A stretch of DNA of 59,747 nt from assembly GCA_910578765.1 (NCBI GenBank), contig CAJTRW010000010.1, positions 1-59,747 of the forward strand, in the 5' to 3' direction. Of the stretch, positions 8,287 to 17,520 are shown in pieces; position 1 is the stretch's first letter; every line of letters begins with the position of its first letter. Under the pieces are notes generated by a model, which saw only the letters and a program-made list of their open reading frames with translations, did no database searches and was not told the DNA's origin. A program made the translations under genes and the position numbers. The DNA is from an uncultured Christensenella sp. GTDB lineage: Bacteria > Bacillota > Clostridia > Christensenellales > Borkfalkiaceae.

Positions 8287-9301
8287 AAAACAGATAAAGA
8301 TACCCGACCCCGAAATTCTGGTCGGGCAGATGCCCCTGCCGGCGTCGCTTAAAAAAATAAAAGCGGAGCGTGACAGGCTGGTTTCCGACGTAATTTCCGG
8401 CAAGAGCGAAAAGCTTATAATAATAGTCGGTCCTTGCTCCGCGCACGAAGCGGCGCCCGTTTTGGAATACGTCGAAAGACTGGGCAGACTTAACGAAAGA
8501 GTAAAGGACAAGCTGGTTCTCGTTCCCAGAATTTACACCAACAAACCGCGCACGCGCGGCGTGGGCTACAAGGGCATGTTTTCCCAGCCCGACCCTACCA
8601 AATCCGAGGATATTTTAAAAGGCATTTTCGCCATAAGGGAATTGAATATAAAAGCAATAGAAGCAAGCGGACTTTCCGCCGCGGACGAAATGCTGTACCC
8701 CGCAAACATACATTACGTTGACGATTTGCTTTCATATATAGCCGTCGGCGCGCGTTCGAGCGAAAATCAGCTTCACCGCCTTGTTTCCAGCGGAATAGAC
8801 GTTCCCGTCGGGATAAAAAATCCCATGAGCGGCTCCGTACAGGTGATGCTGAATTCTATTTACGCCGCGCAGTCGGGGCAGATTTTCAAGCTTAACGGCT
8901 GGCAGGTAAAGACAAACGGCAATCCGCTTGCGCATGCTATACTTCGCGGCGCCGTGGACGGCTACGGCAACGACATACCCAATTTCCATTACGAAACCGT
9001 CATGCAGGTGATAGAAGGTTACGCGCGGTCGGGTCTGAAAAACCCCGCTATAATTATAGACGCAAACCATTCCAACAGCGGCAAAAAGTTTAAACAGCAG
9101 ATAAGAATTTGCGAGGAAGTAATGCAAAACCGCCTTTACGACAACGACTTCAAACGCAATTTAAAGGGCTTTATGATAGAAAGCTTTCTGGAAGAAGGTT
9201 GTCAGGCGGAGGATAAAATTTACGGCAAATCGATAACCGACCCGTGCCTCGGCTGGCAGGATACGGAAAGACTTATTCTTGACATAGCGGAGAAGGTGTA
9301 G
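8279..9301 (+). CDS. 3-deoxy-7-phosphoheptulonate synthase, AroG-type
   Basis: DAHP synthase condenses phosphoenolpyruvate with erythrose-4-phosphate, the entry reaction of the shikimate pathway. The 340-residue sequence is of the type I-alpha (AroF/G/H) kind: IVGPCSAHEA, PRIYTNKPRTRGVGYKG, VGARSSENQ (usually ARTTESQ), VGIKNPMSG, IDANHSNSGK and a C-terminal IESFLEEGCQ. These supply the substrate and metal ligands. No fused chorismate mutase or ACT domain is present. It sits directly before prephenate dehydratase, so entry and phenylalanine-branch enzymes are cotranscribed. Confidence 0.93.
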   Translation: MFEKQIKIPDPEILVGQMPLPASLKKIKAERDRLVSDVISGKSEKLIIIVGPCSAHEAAPVLEYVERLGRLNERVKDKLVLVPRIYTNKPRTRGVGYKGMFSQPDPTKSEDILKGIFAIRELNIKAIEASGLSAADEMLYPANIHYVDDLLSYIAVGARSSENQLHRLVSSGIDVPVGIKNPMSGSVQVMLNSIYAAQSGQIFKLNGWQVKTNGNPLAHAILRGAVDGYGNDIPNFHYETVMQVIEGYARSGLKNPAIIIDANHSNSGKKFKQQIRICEEVMQNRLYDNDFKRNLKGFMIESFLEEGCQAEDKIYGKSITDPCLGWQDTERLILDIAEKV

Positions 9302-9302
9302 C

Positions 9303-10100
9303 ATGACGACGGCGTATCTTGGGCCCGAGGGCAGTTACAGCCACGTTGCCGCGCTTGAAATGACGCCCGAAGCCGAGCTTCTCGCCTGCGGAAATTTTTC
9401 AAAGGTGTTTTCAGCGGTTGTTACGGGCGGGGCGGATTGCGCTGTCGTACCCATAGAAAACACTTTAAACGGCGGCATCGCGCAGAATATCGACTTTTTA
9501 CAGAGCTTCGACGGACTTTTCGCTTTTAAGGAGCACGCGGTCAAAATAGACCACAGACTGTTTGTCCGTCACGGCGCGGACGTAAAAAAAATAAAACGCG
9601 TTTTTTCGCACGCTCAGGCGATAGAGCAATGTTCGCGCTTTCTTTATAAAAACCTACCCGAGGCGAAGCTTATCGCAGTGCCTTCCACCGCGGCGGGCTT
9701 GGAAATGATAAGCACGGACGGCGACGCCGGCATCGCGGGCGCGCACATGCGAGCCGCGGGATTGACTGCTTCGGATTGCAATATCGCCGACGAAAGCGAA
9801 AACTACACGTATTTTCTGCTTATAAAGCGCGGGTGCGCTGATGAAAAAATTCCTTCGCGCAGGATATATTTTTCCGCCGTATGCGACAACCGCGCGGGCG
9901 CGCTTTTGTCGCTTTTGCGCCCCGTATACGAAAACGGTCTGAACATGACGAAAATTCATTCCAGACCGATAAAGGACAGGCGCGACGAATACAGATTTTT
10001 TATAGAAGCCGAGGCGGATTATTCCGACGCAAACGTAAGGCGCGCCCTGGAGGAAGTGAAAAGCGGGGCGAAATCTTTCAGAATTTTGGGCTGTTATTGA
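9303..10100 (+). CDS. pheA: prephenate dehydratase with ACT domain
   Basis: This enzyme makes phenylpyruvate from prephenate in phenylalanine synthesis. The 265-residue protein has a periplasmic-binding-like catalytic part (residues 1-180: YLGPEGSYSH, VVPIENTLNGGI, SHAQAIEQC) and a C-terminal ACT regulatory domain with GALLSLL and NMTKIHSRP. Two signature positions differ from the family: the catalytic TRF reads T169-Y170-F171, and the phenylalanine-sensing ESRP reads H219-S-R-P. No chorismate mutase domain is fused. It is the last gene of the alr run and converges with ylbJ, with only one base between stops. Confidence 0.92.
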   Translation: MTTAYLGPEGSYSHVAALEMTPEAELLACGNFSKVFSAVVTGGADCAVVPIENTLNGGIAQNIDFLQSFDGLFAFKEHAVKIDHRLFVRHGADVKKIKRVFSHAQAIEQCSRFLYKNLPEAKLIAVPSTAAGLEMISTDGDAGIAGAHMRAAGLTASDCNIADESENYTYFLLIKRGCADEKIPSRRIYFSAVCDNRAGALLSLLRPVYENGLNMTKIHSRPIKDRRDEYRFFIEAEADYSDANVRRALEEVKSGAKSFRILGCY

Positions 10101-10101
10101 T

Positions 10102-11049
10102 TTATACGAAGGGCAGAAGCACGAAGAAGCACACAAGCGCCTGTATAAATTTAACGCATATAAAATACAAAGCGCTTACTTTGGCTTTCGTAAAGTAGGA
10201 AAGCTGCTGCAAAAGTATGGATACGCCGCCGAAGGTTATCAAAAATCCCGTAAGCGGCAGGGTGAGTTTCGCGCCCGTAGCGGAAAGCGCGCCGCAGCCT
10301 GCGGTGGCTTCGATAAGTCCGCGACAAACGGCGGAAGCGGCTTCACCGCCCGTGAACAGAGATAAAAGCTTTTCGATAGGATACAAAAGGTTGAAGTCGC
10401 AAACAATTTGCGCCGCCACGCAGAAAAAGGCTATAAATCCGCCTGCAACCGCCACTGAGGTGACCGCGCCGAAAAAGCTGTTGTACAATACGTTTTTATC
10501 CGCGGGGGCGCGGCGGTATTGCGTTATTTGCTTTTTACGCGAAAAGACGGAAATAATAAGCGCGACGGAAAGTACGGAAAAAGCGTGCGCGGCTAAAAGA
10601 ATCCAACCCGCGGTCTTGCTTTGAAGCATCTTCACCCCGACGCTTCCTATAATAAACAGGGGACCGGACGTGGAGCACAGCGCGCAAAGCTTTTTTGCGT
10701 CCGCGCCGCTGATACAGCCGCTTTCGTAAAATTCCTCAACGGCGCGCGCGCCTGCGGGATAACCCGAGCATATGCTCATAACAAAGCATACCGCGGCGGA
10801 CGGCGGAAGGGAGAAAATTCCCGTAACCTTTTTAAGCGGCAGGGCGGCTTTTTCCGCCATTCCCGTTTTTATGAATATTAAAGTTATTACCATAAACGGA
10901 AACAGCGACGGCAGGACGCATTCCGCCCACAGCGCAAATCCGTTAAAACAGCTTGTTATGTAACGCTCGGGGTAAATAATTATAGCCGCGGCAAGCAGTA
11001 AAAGCGCGCAGCATAGCGCCGTATATTTAAAAATGCGTACAAATTTCAT
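10102..11049 (-). CDS. ylbJ: YlbJ-like sporulation membrane protein
   Basis: The 315-residue polytopic protein resembles sporulation integral membrane protein YlbJ of the nucleoside-recognition (Gate) family. Features are an N-terminal membrane helix, CVLPSLFPFMVI, the conserved CSGYPAGARAVEEFYESG segment and LCSTSGPLFIIGSVG, followed by several more helices. In Bacillus the protein is needed for resistant spores; its transported substrate is not known. It is transcribed divergently from the patatin gene and convergent with pheA. No clear ribosome site is visible at the ATG. Confidence 0.8.
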   Translation of the reverse strand: MKFVRIFKYTALCCALLLLAAAIIIYPERYITSCFNGFALWAECVLPSLFPFMVITLIFIKTGMAEKAALPLKKVTGIFSLPPSAAVCFVMSICSGYPAGARAVEEFYESGCISGADAKKLCALCSTSGPLFIIGSVGVKMLQSKTAGWILLAAHAFSVLSVALIISVFSRKKQITQYRRAPADKNVLYNSFFGAVTSVAVAGGFIAFFCVAAQIVCDFNLLYPIEKLLSLFTGGEAASAVCRGLIEATAGCGALSATGAKLTLPLTGFLITFGGVSILLQQLSYFTKAKVSALYFICVKFIQALVCFFVLLPFV

Positions 11050-11083
11050 TCAATATTAAAATTATTTCGGAGGGAAGATTATT

Positions 11084-11875
11084 ATGAGTAAAACGTTGGG
11101 GCTTGCACTCGGTGCGGGCGGTGTGCGCGGCGTCGCGCACGCAGGATTTTTACAGGCTTTGGAAGAAGAGGGTATAAGGCCCGATTATATAACCGGTTGT
11201 TCCATGGGTTCGGTCGTCGGCGGCTGTTATGCAAGCGGTATGCCCGTCAATGAAATGAAAGAGGCGTTGCTTTCGCTTAAAATACGCGATATTTTCGATT
11301 TGAGTCCTTTGGTGATTTTCCAGATGTCGCTTCTCGGCAGCAGAAAAATGCGCGAGCTTCTGGAAGCGAATTTAAGGAAAAAGAATATAGAGGACTTTCC
11401 CGTTCCTTTCAAGTGCGTGGCGACCGACCTTATTTCGGGCAAGCTTCACGTTTTCGACAAGGGCAGCGCGGCGCTGGCAATTCAGGCTTCGAGCACTATT
11501 CCGTCCGTTTTCAGACCCGTACCGTTCGAGGATAAGCTTTTCGTGGACGGAAGCTGTCTTTGCCGCGTGCCTATAAAGCTTGTTAAGGATATGGGCGCAG
11601 ACGTAGTCGTCGCGGTGGACGTGCTTAAAAATACGTCGCAACCGTCGGAGGAACTGCACAACATTTTCAAGATGCTTTTAAGGGTTTACGATGTAATGGA
11701 CGCCAACGCCACGGCTATGTACAGGGAACGCGACGGACATCTGTGCGATTTGTATTTGGAACCCGAAATGGCCGGCGTAACCGTTATGCAGGTAAGGGAT
11801 TTGGGTAAGCCTTACGACGAGGGTTACATGCTCGGCAAACTTAACGCGCCGAAAATCAAGGAACTTTTAAAGTAA
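11084..11875 (+). CDS. patatin-like phospholipase (RssA type)
   Basis: A serine acyl hydrolase of the patatin family. The 263-residue product has the oxyanion-hole glycine run LGAGGVRG, the nucleophile elbow GCSMG (G-x-S-x-G) and the catalytic aspartate in VDGS (usually DGG/A), which together form the Ser-Asp dyad. No signal peptide is present, so it should act in the cytoplasm on lipid or lysophospholipid. GGAGGGAAG gives a strong ribosome site. rarA begins immediately at the next base after its stop. Confidence 0.9.
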   Translation: MSKTLGLALGAGGVRGVAHAGFLQALEEEGIRPDYITGCSMGSVVGGCYASGMPVNEMKEALLSLKIRDIFDLSPLVIFQMSLLGSRKMRELLEANLRKKNIEDFPVPFKCVATDLISGKLHVFDKGSAALAIQASSTIPSVFRPVPFEDKLFVDGSCLCRVPIKLVKDMGADVVVAVDVLKNTSQPSEELHNIFKMLLRVYDVMDANATAMYRERDGHLCDLYLEPEMAGVTVMQVRDLGKPYDEGYMLGKLNAPKIKELLK

Positions 11876-13198
11876 ATGGATTTATTCGACTTAAACGGCA
11901 ACGAGGAGAGCGCCAAACCGCTTGCCGAGCGTATGCGCGCAAACAATTTAAACGAGTTTATAGGTCAGCGGCATATTGTTGCGGAAGGCTCGCTTTTGCG
12001 CCGCGCCATTTCGCTTGACAGGCTGGGCAGCTGTATTTTTTGGGGTCCTCCGGGTACGGGCAAAACAACCCTTGCCAATATTATCGCTTCCACTACGCAC
12101 GGACGTTTCGTTAAACTGAACGCCGTTCAGTCTGGAGTGGCGGACGTAAAAAAGGCGGTGGAGCAGGCGCGCTCCGATTTGAAAATGTACAATAAGCGTA
12201 CATATCTGATGCTTGACGAGTGTCACCGCTTCAATAAAACGCAGTCGGATTCCCTCCTCCCCGCCATAGAGCAGGGTACAGTAATATTAATAGGCTCCAC
12301 GACGGAAAATCCTTACGCGTCGATGACGCCCGCAATAGTTTCGCGTTGCCGCGTATTCGAATTCAAACGCCTGTCGGAGGAAGATATAAAATACGCTTTG
12401 ACACGCGCGCTTGTCGATAAGCGCAAGGGCTTGGGCGCATATAAAGCAGATATTCATGAGGACGCGTTGAATCATATAGCCCGCGTTGCCGGCGGCGACC
12501 TGCGCACGGCGTACAACGCGTTGGAGCTTGCCGTTCTTACAACGCCGCCGCAAGCCGACGGGACGGTAAAAGTGACTCTTGCGGACGCGGAGCAATCCAT
12601 TCAGCGCAAAGCCATGTCGTACAACGGGGACGCTTATTACGACTATCTTTCGGCTTTCTGCAAAAGTCTGCGCGGCAGCGACCCGGACGCCGCGCTGTAT
12701 TACGCCATGCGTCTTACGGAGGGCGGTTGCGACCCTATGTTAATTGCGCGCCGTCTGGTTATTCATTCGTCGGAGGACGTGGGAATGGCGGACCCGAACG
12801 CGCTTGTCGTAGCGACGTCGGCAATGTACGCGCTTGAAAAGACGGGCTATCCCGAAGGATTGATTCCGCTTTCCGCCGCGATAATTTACGTGTGCGAAGC
12901 ACCGAAAAGCAACGCCGTAATTAAAGCGATGAGCGCCGCCGCAAAGGACGCGCGCGAAGTGCGCGACGACGACGGCGTTCCGCCCTATCTTAAAGACAAT
13001 TCCTTTTCGGGCAGAGACGGTAAGGCGAATAGCGCCGCCTATAAATATCCGCACGATTATGCGGGCGGATACGTCGAACAGCAGTATCTTCCGGACAAAC
13101 TGAAAGACAGGGTTTATTACACGCCGACGGACTACGGCTTCGAAAAGACGGTAAAACAGCGGCGTACGGAAAGAAAAAAAATAAATAACGAAAATTAA
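11876..13198 (+). CDS. rarA: replication-associated AAA+ ATPase RarA/MgsA
   Basis: RarA acts at stalled replication forks and is related to clamp loaders. The 440-residue protein has the N-terminal PLAERMRANNLNEFIGQ, Walker A GPPGTGKTTL, Walker B LMLDECHRF, sensor 1 GSTTENP and sensor 2 GDLRTAYNALE, then the tetramerisation C-terminal domain with SEDVGMADPNAL and YKYPHDY. It follows the patatin stop with no spacer and is followed by a terminator, so these two form an operon. Confidence 0.95.
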   Translation: MDLFDLNGNEESAKPLAERMRANNLNEFIGQRHIVAEGSLLRRAISLDRLGSCIFWGPPGTGKTTLANIIASTTHGRFVKLNAVQSGVADVKKAVEQARSDLKMYNKRTYLMLDECHRFNKTQSDSLLPAIEQGTVILIGSTTENPYASMTPAIVSRCRVFEFKRLSEEDIKYALTRALVDKRKGLGAYKADIHEDALNHIARVAGGDLRTAYNALELAVLTTPPQADGTVKVTLADAEQSIQRKAMSYNGDAYYDYLSAFCKSLRGSDPDAALYYAMRLTEGGCDPMLIARRLVIHSSEDVGMADPNALVVATSAMYALEKTGYPEGLIPLSAAIIYVCEAPKSNAVIKAMSAAAKDAREVRDDDGVPPYLKDNSFSGRDGKANSAAYKYPHDYAGGYVEQQYLPDKLKDRVYYTPTDYGFEKTVKQRRTERKKINNEN

Positions 13199-13204
13199 AA
13201 AAAC

Positions 13205-13229
13205 AAAACGCTCCGAGAGGGCGTTTTTT
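13205..13229 (+). terminator. intrinsic terminator after rarA
   Basis: AAAACGC pairs with GCGTTTT, with an inner CC/GG pair and a GAGA tetraloop (one bulged T), followed by a T-run. It lies just after the rarA stop. Confidence 0.8.
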
Positions 13230-13372
13230 ATTTGCTTTAATTAGTATAATTTGTTTTTTGCAAAAATAAATATAATCAGAAGGGCGGCGCAAGGTTTCGC
13301 CGAATTAGTTAAATAATCGTCAAAACACCGCAAAAAATACGCCTTTCCATTATGTTATTATCGGAGAGAAGA

Positions 13373-14137
13373 TTGGTACGCGTCTTTAAATTCAAAACCC
13401 TGATTTTGTCCGCGCTTGCGGTCGTGCTTATTACCGTGCTGTCGGTATCCGTTTACTACACGGGCGCATATGCGGTTTATTACGGAACAACGCCGCGGCT
13501 TGTTCCCATTTACAGTGTGGACAGGGATGACAAGGTTGTCTCTGTTTCCTTTGACTGCGCCTGGGGTACCGAGCACACGGACGACATTTTAAACGCGCTT
13601 AAAGTAAGCAACGTGCGCGCAACCTGGTTCATGGTGGAGTTTTGGGCGGATAAATATCCGGACTACGTTAAGAAAATAGATAAAGCCGGTCACGAAATAG
13701 GCACCCATTCCTCAACGCATTCGTATATGTCCAAACAGAACGCGGAGGAGATAAAGAAGGAGCTTTCCGCTTCGTCGCAGGTAATAGAAAGTATAACCGG
13801 CAAAAAGGTAGAGCTTTTCCGCCCTCCTTACGGCGATTACGACGACGAGCTTATACGCACCGCGTCCGAAGCGGGCTTCTATACGATTCAATGGGATACC
13901 GACAGCTTGGATTGGCGCGACCTTTCTGCGTCGGACATAGCAATGCGCGTCATAAACAACGTAAAAAGCGGCTCGATAATTTTAATGCACAACAACGGAC
14001 TCCACACTGCGGAAGCAGTGCCTATAATACTCGAAACGCTTAAAAACAGAGGTTACAGCTTCGTACCCATAGGGGAACTTATTTACAGGGAAAACTACGT
14101 AATAGACGGCGCGGGCAGGCAAAAGCCCGCACAGTAA
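13373..14137 (+). CDS. pdaB: polysaccharide deacetylase, PdaB-like
   Basis: A NodB-fold deacetylase probably acting on peptidoglycan, perhaps of the spore. I choose TTG 13373 because GGAGAG sits eight bases upstream; an ATG at 13352 has no ribosome site. The 254-residue protein has one N-terminal signal-anchor helix, then motif 1 SFDCAWG, where the usual TFDDG is altered as in PdaB proteins, motif 2 HSSTH supplying two metal histidines, motif 3 RPPYGDY, and a late LMHNN. PdaB in Bacillus is needed to keep spores stable. Monocistronic by appearance. Confidence 0.85.
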   Translation: MVRVFKFKTLILSALAVVLITVLSVSVYYTGAYAVYYGTTPRLVPIYSVDRDDKVVSVSFDCAWGTEHTDDILNALKVSNVRATWFMVEFWADKYPDYVKKIDKAGHEIGTHSSTHSYMSKQNAEEIKKELSASSQVIESITGKKVELFRPPYGDYDDELIRTASEAGFYTIQWDTDSLDWRDLSASDIAMRVINNVKSGSIILMHNNGLHTAEAVPIILETLKNRGYSFVPIGELIYRENYVIDGAGRQKPAQ

Positions 14138-14202
14138 AAACGGTGTTACTGCGGCTTTCGCCGTAAAAAAACATACAGGAAACACAATTTGGAGGCTTAT
14201 TT

Positions 14203-14892
14203 ATGAATTACAGTACTGAGAAAAACAATAAGGTTTACATTTACGGAGAAATAGTTTCGGAAGCGGTGTTTTCCCACGAGGTTTACGGCGAAGGGTTTTA
14301 CGAATTTTACGTCAAGGTAATGCGTCTTTCGGGTCAGGCGGATATACTTCCCGTCACGGTATCAGAACGTATAATGACGGAGGAGATGAAGGTCGGCGGT
14401 TACATATGCGCCCTCGGGCAGTTCCGCAGCTACAATAAAGTAGACGGAGCCAAATCGCGCCTGATGCTTACGGTGTTCGTGCGCGAGCTTCTCGAAGCGC
14501 CGCCCGTAAAAAATCCCAATTCCATAGTGCTGTCGGGTTATATTTGCAAACCGCCCGTGTATCGCACCACGCCGTTCAACAGGGAGATTGCCGACCTGCT
14601 TGTCGCCGTCAACCGCAGTTACAATAAATCGGATTATATTCCCGCAATAGCCTGGGGTAGGAACGCGCGTTTTGTTAGGAATCTTGCCGTAGGCGATAAA
14701 ATTGCCTTGTCTGGCAGAATACAGAGCAGGGAGTACCAGAAAAAACAGCCCGACGAAAGCTTTGTTTCTATGACGGCTTACGAGGTGTCTATTTCAAAGC
14801 TTGCCGCATTCGACGACGACAGCGAGTTCGATATAGAGCAGGAGTTCGACCTTTATTCGGTCCCCCGCGCTTACGAACAGAACGAACAATAA
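14203..14892 (+). CDS. SSB-like protein with two OB folds
   Basis: The 229-residue protein reads as two successive single-strand-binding OB folds: residues 8-95 (VYIYGEIVSEAVFSHE...) and 100-205 (NSIVLSGYICKPPVYRTTPFNREIADLLVAVNR..., then IAWGRNARFV and KIALSGRIQSREYQ). The second half matches the canonical SSB pattern. An acidic C-terminal stretch follows, although the last residues EQNEQ are not the classical DDIPF-type tip. It likely binds single-stranded DNA as an accessory protein. A strong ribosome site (GGAGG) precedes the ATG. Confidence 0.8.
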   Translation: MNYSTEKNNKVYIYGEIVSEAVFSHEVYGEGFYEFYVKVMRLSGQADILPVTVSERIMTEEMKVGGYICALGQFRSYNKVDGAKSRLMLTVFVRELLEAPPVKNPNSIVLSGYICKPPVYRTTPFNREIADLLVAVNRSYNKSDYIPAIAWGRNARFVRNLAVGDKIALSGRIQSREYQKKQPDESFVSMTAYEVSISKLAAFDDDSEFDIEQEFDLYSVPRAYEQNEQ

Positions 14893-14899
14893 AATCTAT

Positions 14900-14921
14900 A
14901 TAAAAAGAGCGGAAAATCCGC
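14900..14921 (-). terminator. terminator downstream of radA
   Basis: Read on the reverse strand, GCGGA-TTT-TCCGC is followed by TCTTTTTATA. It lies between the converging ends of the SSB-like gene and radA. Confidence 0.6.
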
Positions 14922-14961
14922 GGCGCGCCGTTTTACTTTTATCGCAAGAAACAAGCGCTTG

Positions 14962-16323
14962 TCAGTCTTTGAAAAGATTTTTAATCATTGTGTTTACGTA
15001 AAGTACGGGCACGACGGAAATTTTATCCGTAAATTTTGTTACGGACTTCATGTTTTTTGCCGGTAAAAGCACCTTTTTAAAGCCCATTTTCACGCATTCC
15101 GCAACGCGCTTTTCGCAGTACGATACGGCGCGCACCTCACCCGTAAGCCCCACTTCGCCGAAAACGGCAACGTATTTATCTATCGGCTTTCCGTAAAATG
15201 CGGAAGCCAACGCGGCGCACACCGCCAAGTCGCACGCGGGCTCGCCAAGCTTAATTCCGCCCATGGCGTTCAGATAGACGTCGGAGGAGGAGAGGTTAAG
15301 CCCGCAACGCTTTTCAAGCACCGCTATAAGAAGAACAAGTTTATTGTAGTCTATGCCGATAGGCATGCGGCGCGGCAATCCGAACGACGTTTTGGATATA
15401 AGCGTCTGTATTTCCACGTTCATGCACCGCGCGCCCGTCTGCGCAGGCGTTACGGCAGACCCGGGCTCCTCGCCGCGGCTTTCGGACAGAAATACGCCCG
15501 TATAATCGGTAACGGGTTTTATTCCGCAGTCGGTCATTTCGAAAACGCCGACCTCCTGAACGTTTCCGAACCTGTTTTTTACTGCGCGGAGAATCCTGAA
15601 ATTTTCCTGATTTTCCCCCTCGAAGTAAAGTACCGTGTCCATTATGTGTTCGAGAACCTTAGGTCCCGCCAACGCGCCTTCCTTGGTGACGTGCCCGACT
15701 ATAAAAAAGGTTATTCCGCGGCTTTTTGCTATACGCATAAGCTTTGACGCGCATTCTCTGACCTGCCCTACCGAGCCTGCCGACGAAGATAAATCTTCCG
15801 TGTAGACCGCCTGAATACTGTCTATTATGCAAAATTGCACGCCGTCCAATTCGGTTTCGAGTCCGTCGATACACGTTTCGTTTATTATGAACAGTTCTTC
15901 GCTTTTAAGGTTTAGCCTTTGCGCGCGCAGCTTGACCTGCGAACAGCTTTCCTCTGCGGAAAAGTAAAGCGTTTTACTTTTTGCGGAAAGGTTTGCGGCA
16001 ATCTGCGTCAGCAGTGTGGATTTGCCTATTCCCGGGTCGCCGCCGATAAGCACCAGCGAGCCCGCCACAATGCCTCCGCCCAGAACGTTATCGAATTCCG
16101 AAATGCCGGAGGAGGTCCTGTCGTACCGCTCGAAGGTGATGTCTTTAAGCGGCTTCGCCCTGTTGGGGTAGACCGCTTTCCGCACGTCTTTTGCCACCGC
16201 CGCAGGTTTTATTATTTCTTCCACCATGGTGTTAAATTTTCCGCAGGAGGGGCATTTGCCCAGCCAGCGGCTGCTTGTCGCGCCGCATTCGCTGCAAACG
16301 TATTCTGTTGTGTTTTTAGCCAT
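14962..16323 (-). CDS. radA: DNA repair protein RadA
   Basis: RadA is a RecA-like helicase that processes recombination intermediates. The 453-residue sequence has an N-terminal C4 zinc finger (CSECG..CPSCG), Walker A GGDPGIGKSTL, the diagnostic KNRFG motif (VKNRFGNVQEVG) and a C-terminal Lon-protease-like domain with DVYLNAMGGIKLGEPACDLA. AAAGGA gives a ribosome site. It is the last gene of the reverse-strand run rqcP-ispDF-radA. Confidence 0.96.
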   Translation of the reverse strand: MAKNTTEYVCSECGATSSRWLGKCPSCGKFNTMVEEIIKPAAVAKDVRKAVYPNRAKPLKDITFERYDRTSSGISEFDNVLGGGIVAGSLVLIGGDPGIGKSTLLTQIAANLSAKSKTLYFSAEESCSQVKLRAQRLNLKSEELFIINETCIDGLETELDGVQFCIIDSIQAVYTEDLSSSAGSVGQVRECASKLMRIAKSRGITFFIVGHVTKEGALAGPKVLEHIMDTVLYFEGENQENFRILRAVKNRFGNVQEVGVFEMTDCGIKPVTDYTGVFLSESRGEEPGSAVTPAQTGARCMNVEIQTLISKTSFGLPRRMPIGIDYNKLVLLIAVLEKRCGLNLSSSDVYLNAMGGIKLGEPACDLAVCAALASAFYGKPIDKYVAVFGEVGLTGEVRAVSYCEKRVAECVKMGFKKVLLPAKNMKSVTKFTDKISVVPVLYVNTMIKNLFKD

Positions 16324-16382
16324 AAAAATTCCTTTAATTTAAAAACAGGCCGGACGCGCTTATTTAAAAGCGCTTGACGGCT

Positions 16383-17519
16383 TTAAATATTTGTCAGTTG
16401 TATTATGCAATACGCGCAGATTCCAAGTCCCTCGCCCACAAAGCCAAGTCCCTCGCACGTTCCCGCCGCGATTGCTATATTTTCGGGTTTCGTCAGGCAA
16501 GCCGCGCTTAAATTTTCTTTCATGGCGTCTATGAAGGGGGAAAGTTTGGGTTTTTCGGCTTGGACGCTGACGGATATGTTCCCCACCTTAAAGCCTTTCG
16601 CGTTTACGGCTTTTAAAGCTTGCTTCAACAGAAGTATACTGTCTGCGTCTTTGAATTTTTCGTCTGTGTCGGGGAAGTAGTGACCAATGTCGTCAAGTCC
16701 CGCGGCGGATAAAAGCGCGTCCGTCACCGCGTGCGCGATAACGTCGCCGTCGCTGTGCGCGATAAGCCCTCTGTCGCACGGTATTTTTACTCCGCCCAAG
16801 GTGACGCGCTTTCCCTCGCCGAAAGCGTGCGCGTCAACCCCGAAGCCTACCGTTCCGCCTGCGGCGGGGACTGCGGGGATACCGCGCGAAAAGTCGCTTT
16901 TATACGTAAGCTTGATATTCGTCGGGTCGCCCTCGGATATGCGCGGGTTACCGATAAACTCTCCGTAAACGGCGCTGTCGTCCGTATAAACTTTATTGCC
17001 TGCAAGCGCGTAGGCGTTTTTTATATCCTCGGTCAGAAATCCCTGCGGAGTCTGCACAAGATAAACGCCGTCTCTGTCCGGTCTGTCGCATATTTCGCCG
17101 TAGCCGACGTTTACTACCGTATCGGTCGCCTTTACCGCGCATACTCCGCTGCCGAATTTTTTAACGCTTTCTATGCAGTTCGAAATAATTTGCTTTGAAA
17201 CGAAGGGGCGCGCTCCGTCGTGTATAAGTACGACGTCGCCGGTGACGCTTTCAAGCGCAAGCTTTACGCTTTGCGTGCGCGTCTCGCCGCCGCGCACAAC
17301 CGAATAGCCGAACGGTGCGCACAACGCGGAAATTTCTTTAAAATCTTTTTTCGCCGCGGCGACGATTACTTCGTCTATTTCGTTTATGGCGAAAGCCTTC
17401 AAAGTATAGTAGAGGGCAGGCGCGCCGTAAAGGGGCGCAAGCAGCTTGTTTTTATCGAAGCCGGCGCGTTTTCCGCTGCCCGCCGCGCAGATAATTGCGG
17501 AAATTTTGGTTTTTTTCAT
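16383..17519 (-). CDS. ispDF: bifunctional IspD-IspF of the MEP pathway
   Basis: Two enzymes of non-mevalonate isoprenoid synthesis are fused. Residues 1-220 are 2-C-methyl-D-erythritol 4-phosphate cytidylyltransferase (AAGSGKRAG near the N-terminus, VLIHDGARPF, QTPQGF). Residues 222-378 are 2-C-methyl-D-erythritol 2,4-cyclodiphosphate synthase (GFGVDAHAF with the metal Asp and His, LIAHSDGDVIAHAVTDALL, GHYFPDTDEKFKDADS). IspE is not fused or nearby. All catalytic signatures look intact. It starts one base after rqcP. Confidence 0.95.
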   Translation of the reverse strand: MKKTKISAIICAAGSGKRAGFDKNKLLAPLYGAPALYYTLKAFAINEIDEVIVAAAKKDFKEISALCAPFGYSVVRGGETRTQSVKLALESVTGDVVLIHDGARPFVSKQIISNCIESVKKFGSGVCAVKATDTVVNVGYGEICDRPDRDGVYLVQTPQGFLTEDIKNAYALAGNKVYTDDSAVYGEFIGNPRISEGDPTNIKLTYKSDFSRGIPAVPAAGGTVGFGVDAHAFGEGKRVTLGGVKIPCDRGLIAHSDGDVIAHAVTDALLSAAGLDDIGHYFPDTDEKFKDADSILLLKQALKAVNAKGFKVGNISVSVQAEKPKLSPFIDAMKENLSAACLTKPENIAIAAGTCEGLGFVGEGLGICAYCIIQLTNI

Positions 17520-17520
17520 T

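Noticed and set aside
14111..14130. GCGGGC/GCCCGC hairpin at the end of pdaB
   Set aside because: It lies inside the coding end and has no T-run, so it is not called a terminator.
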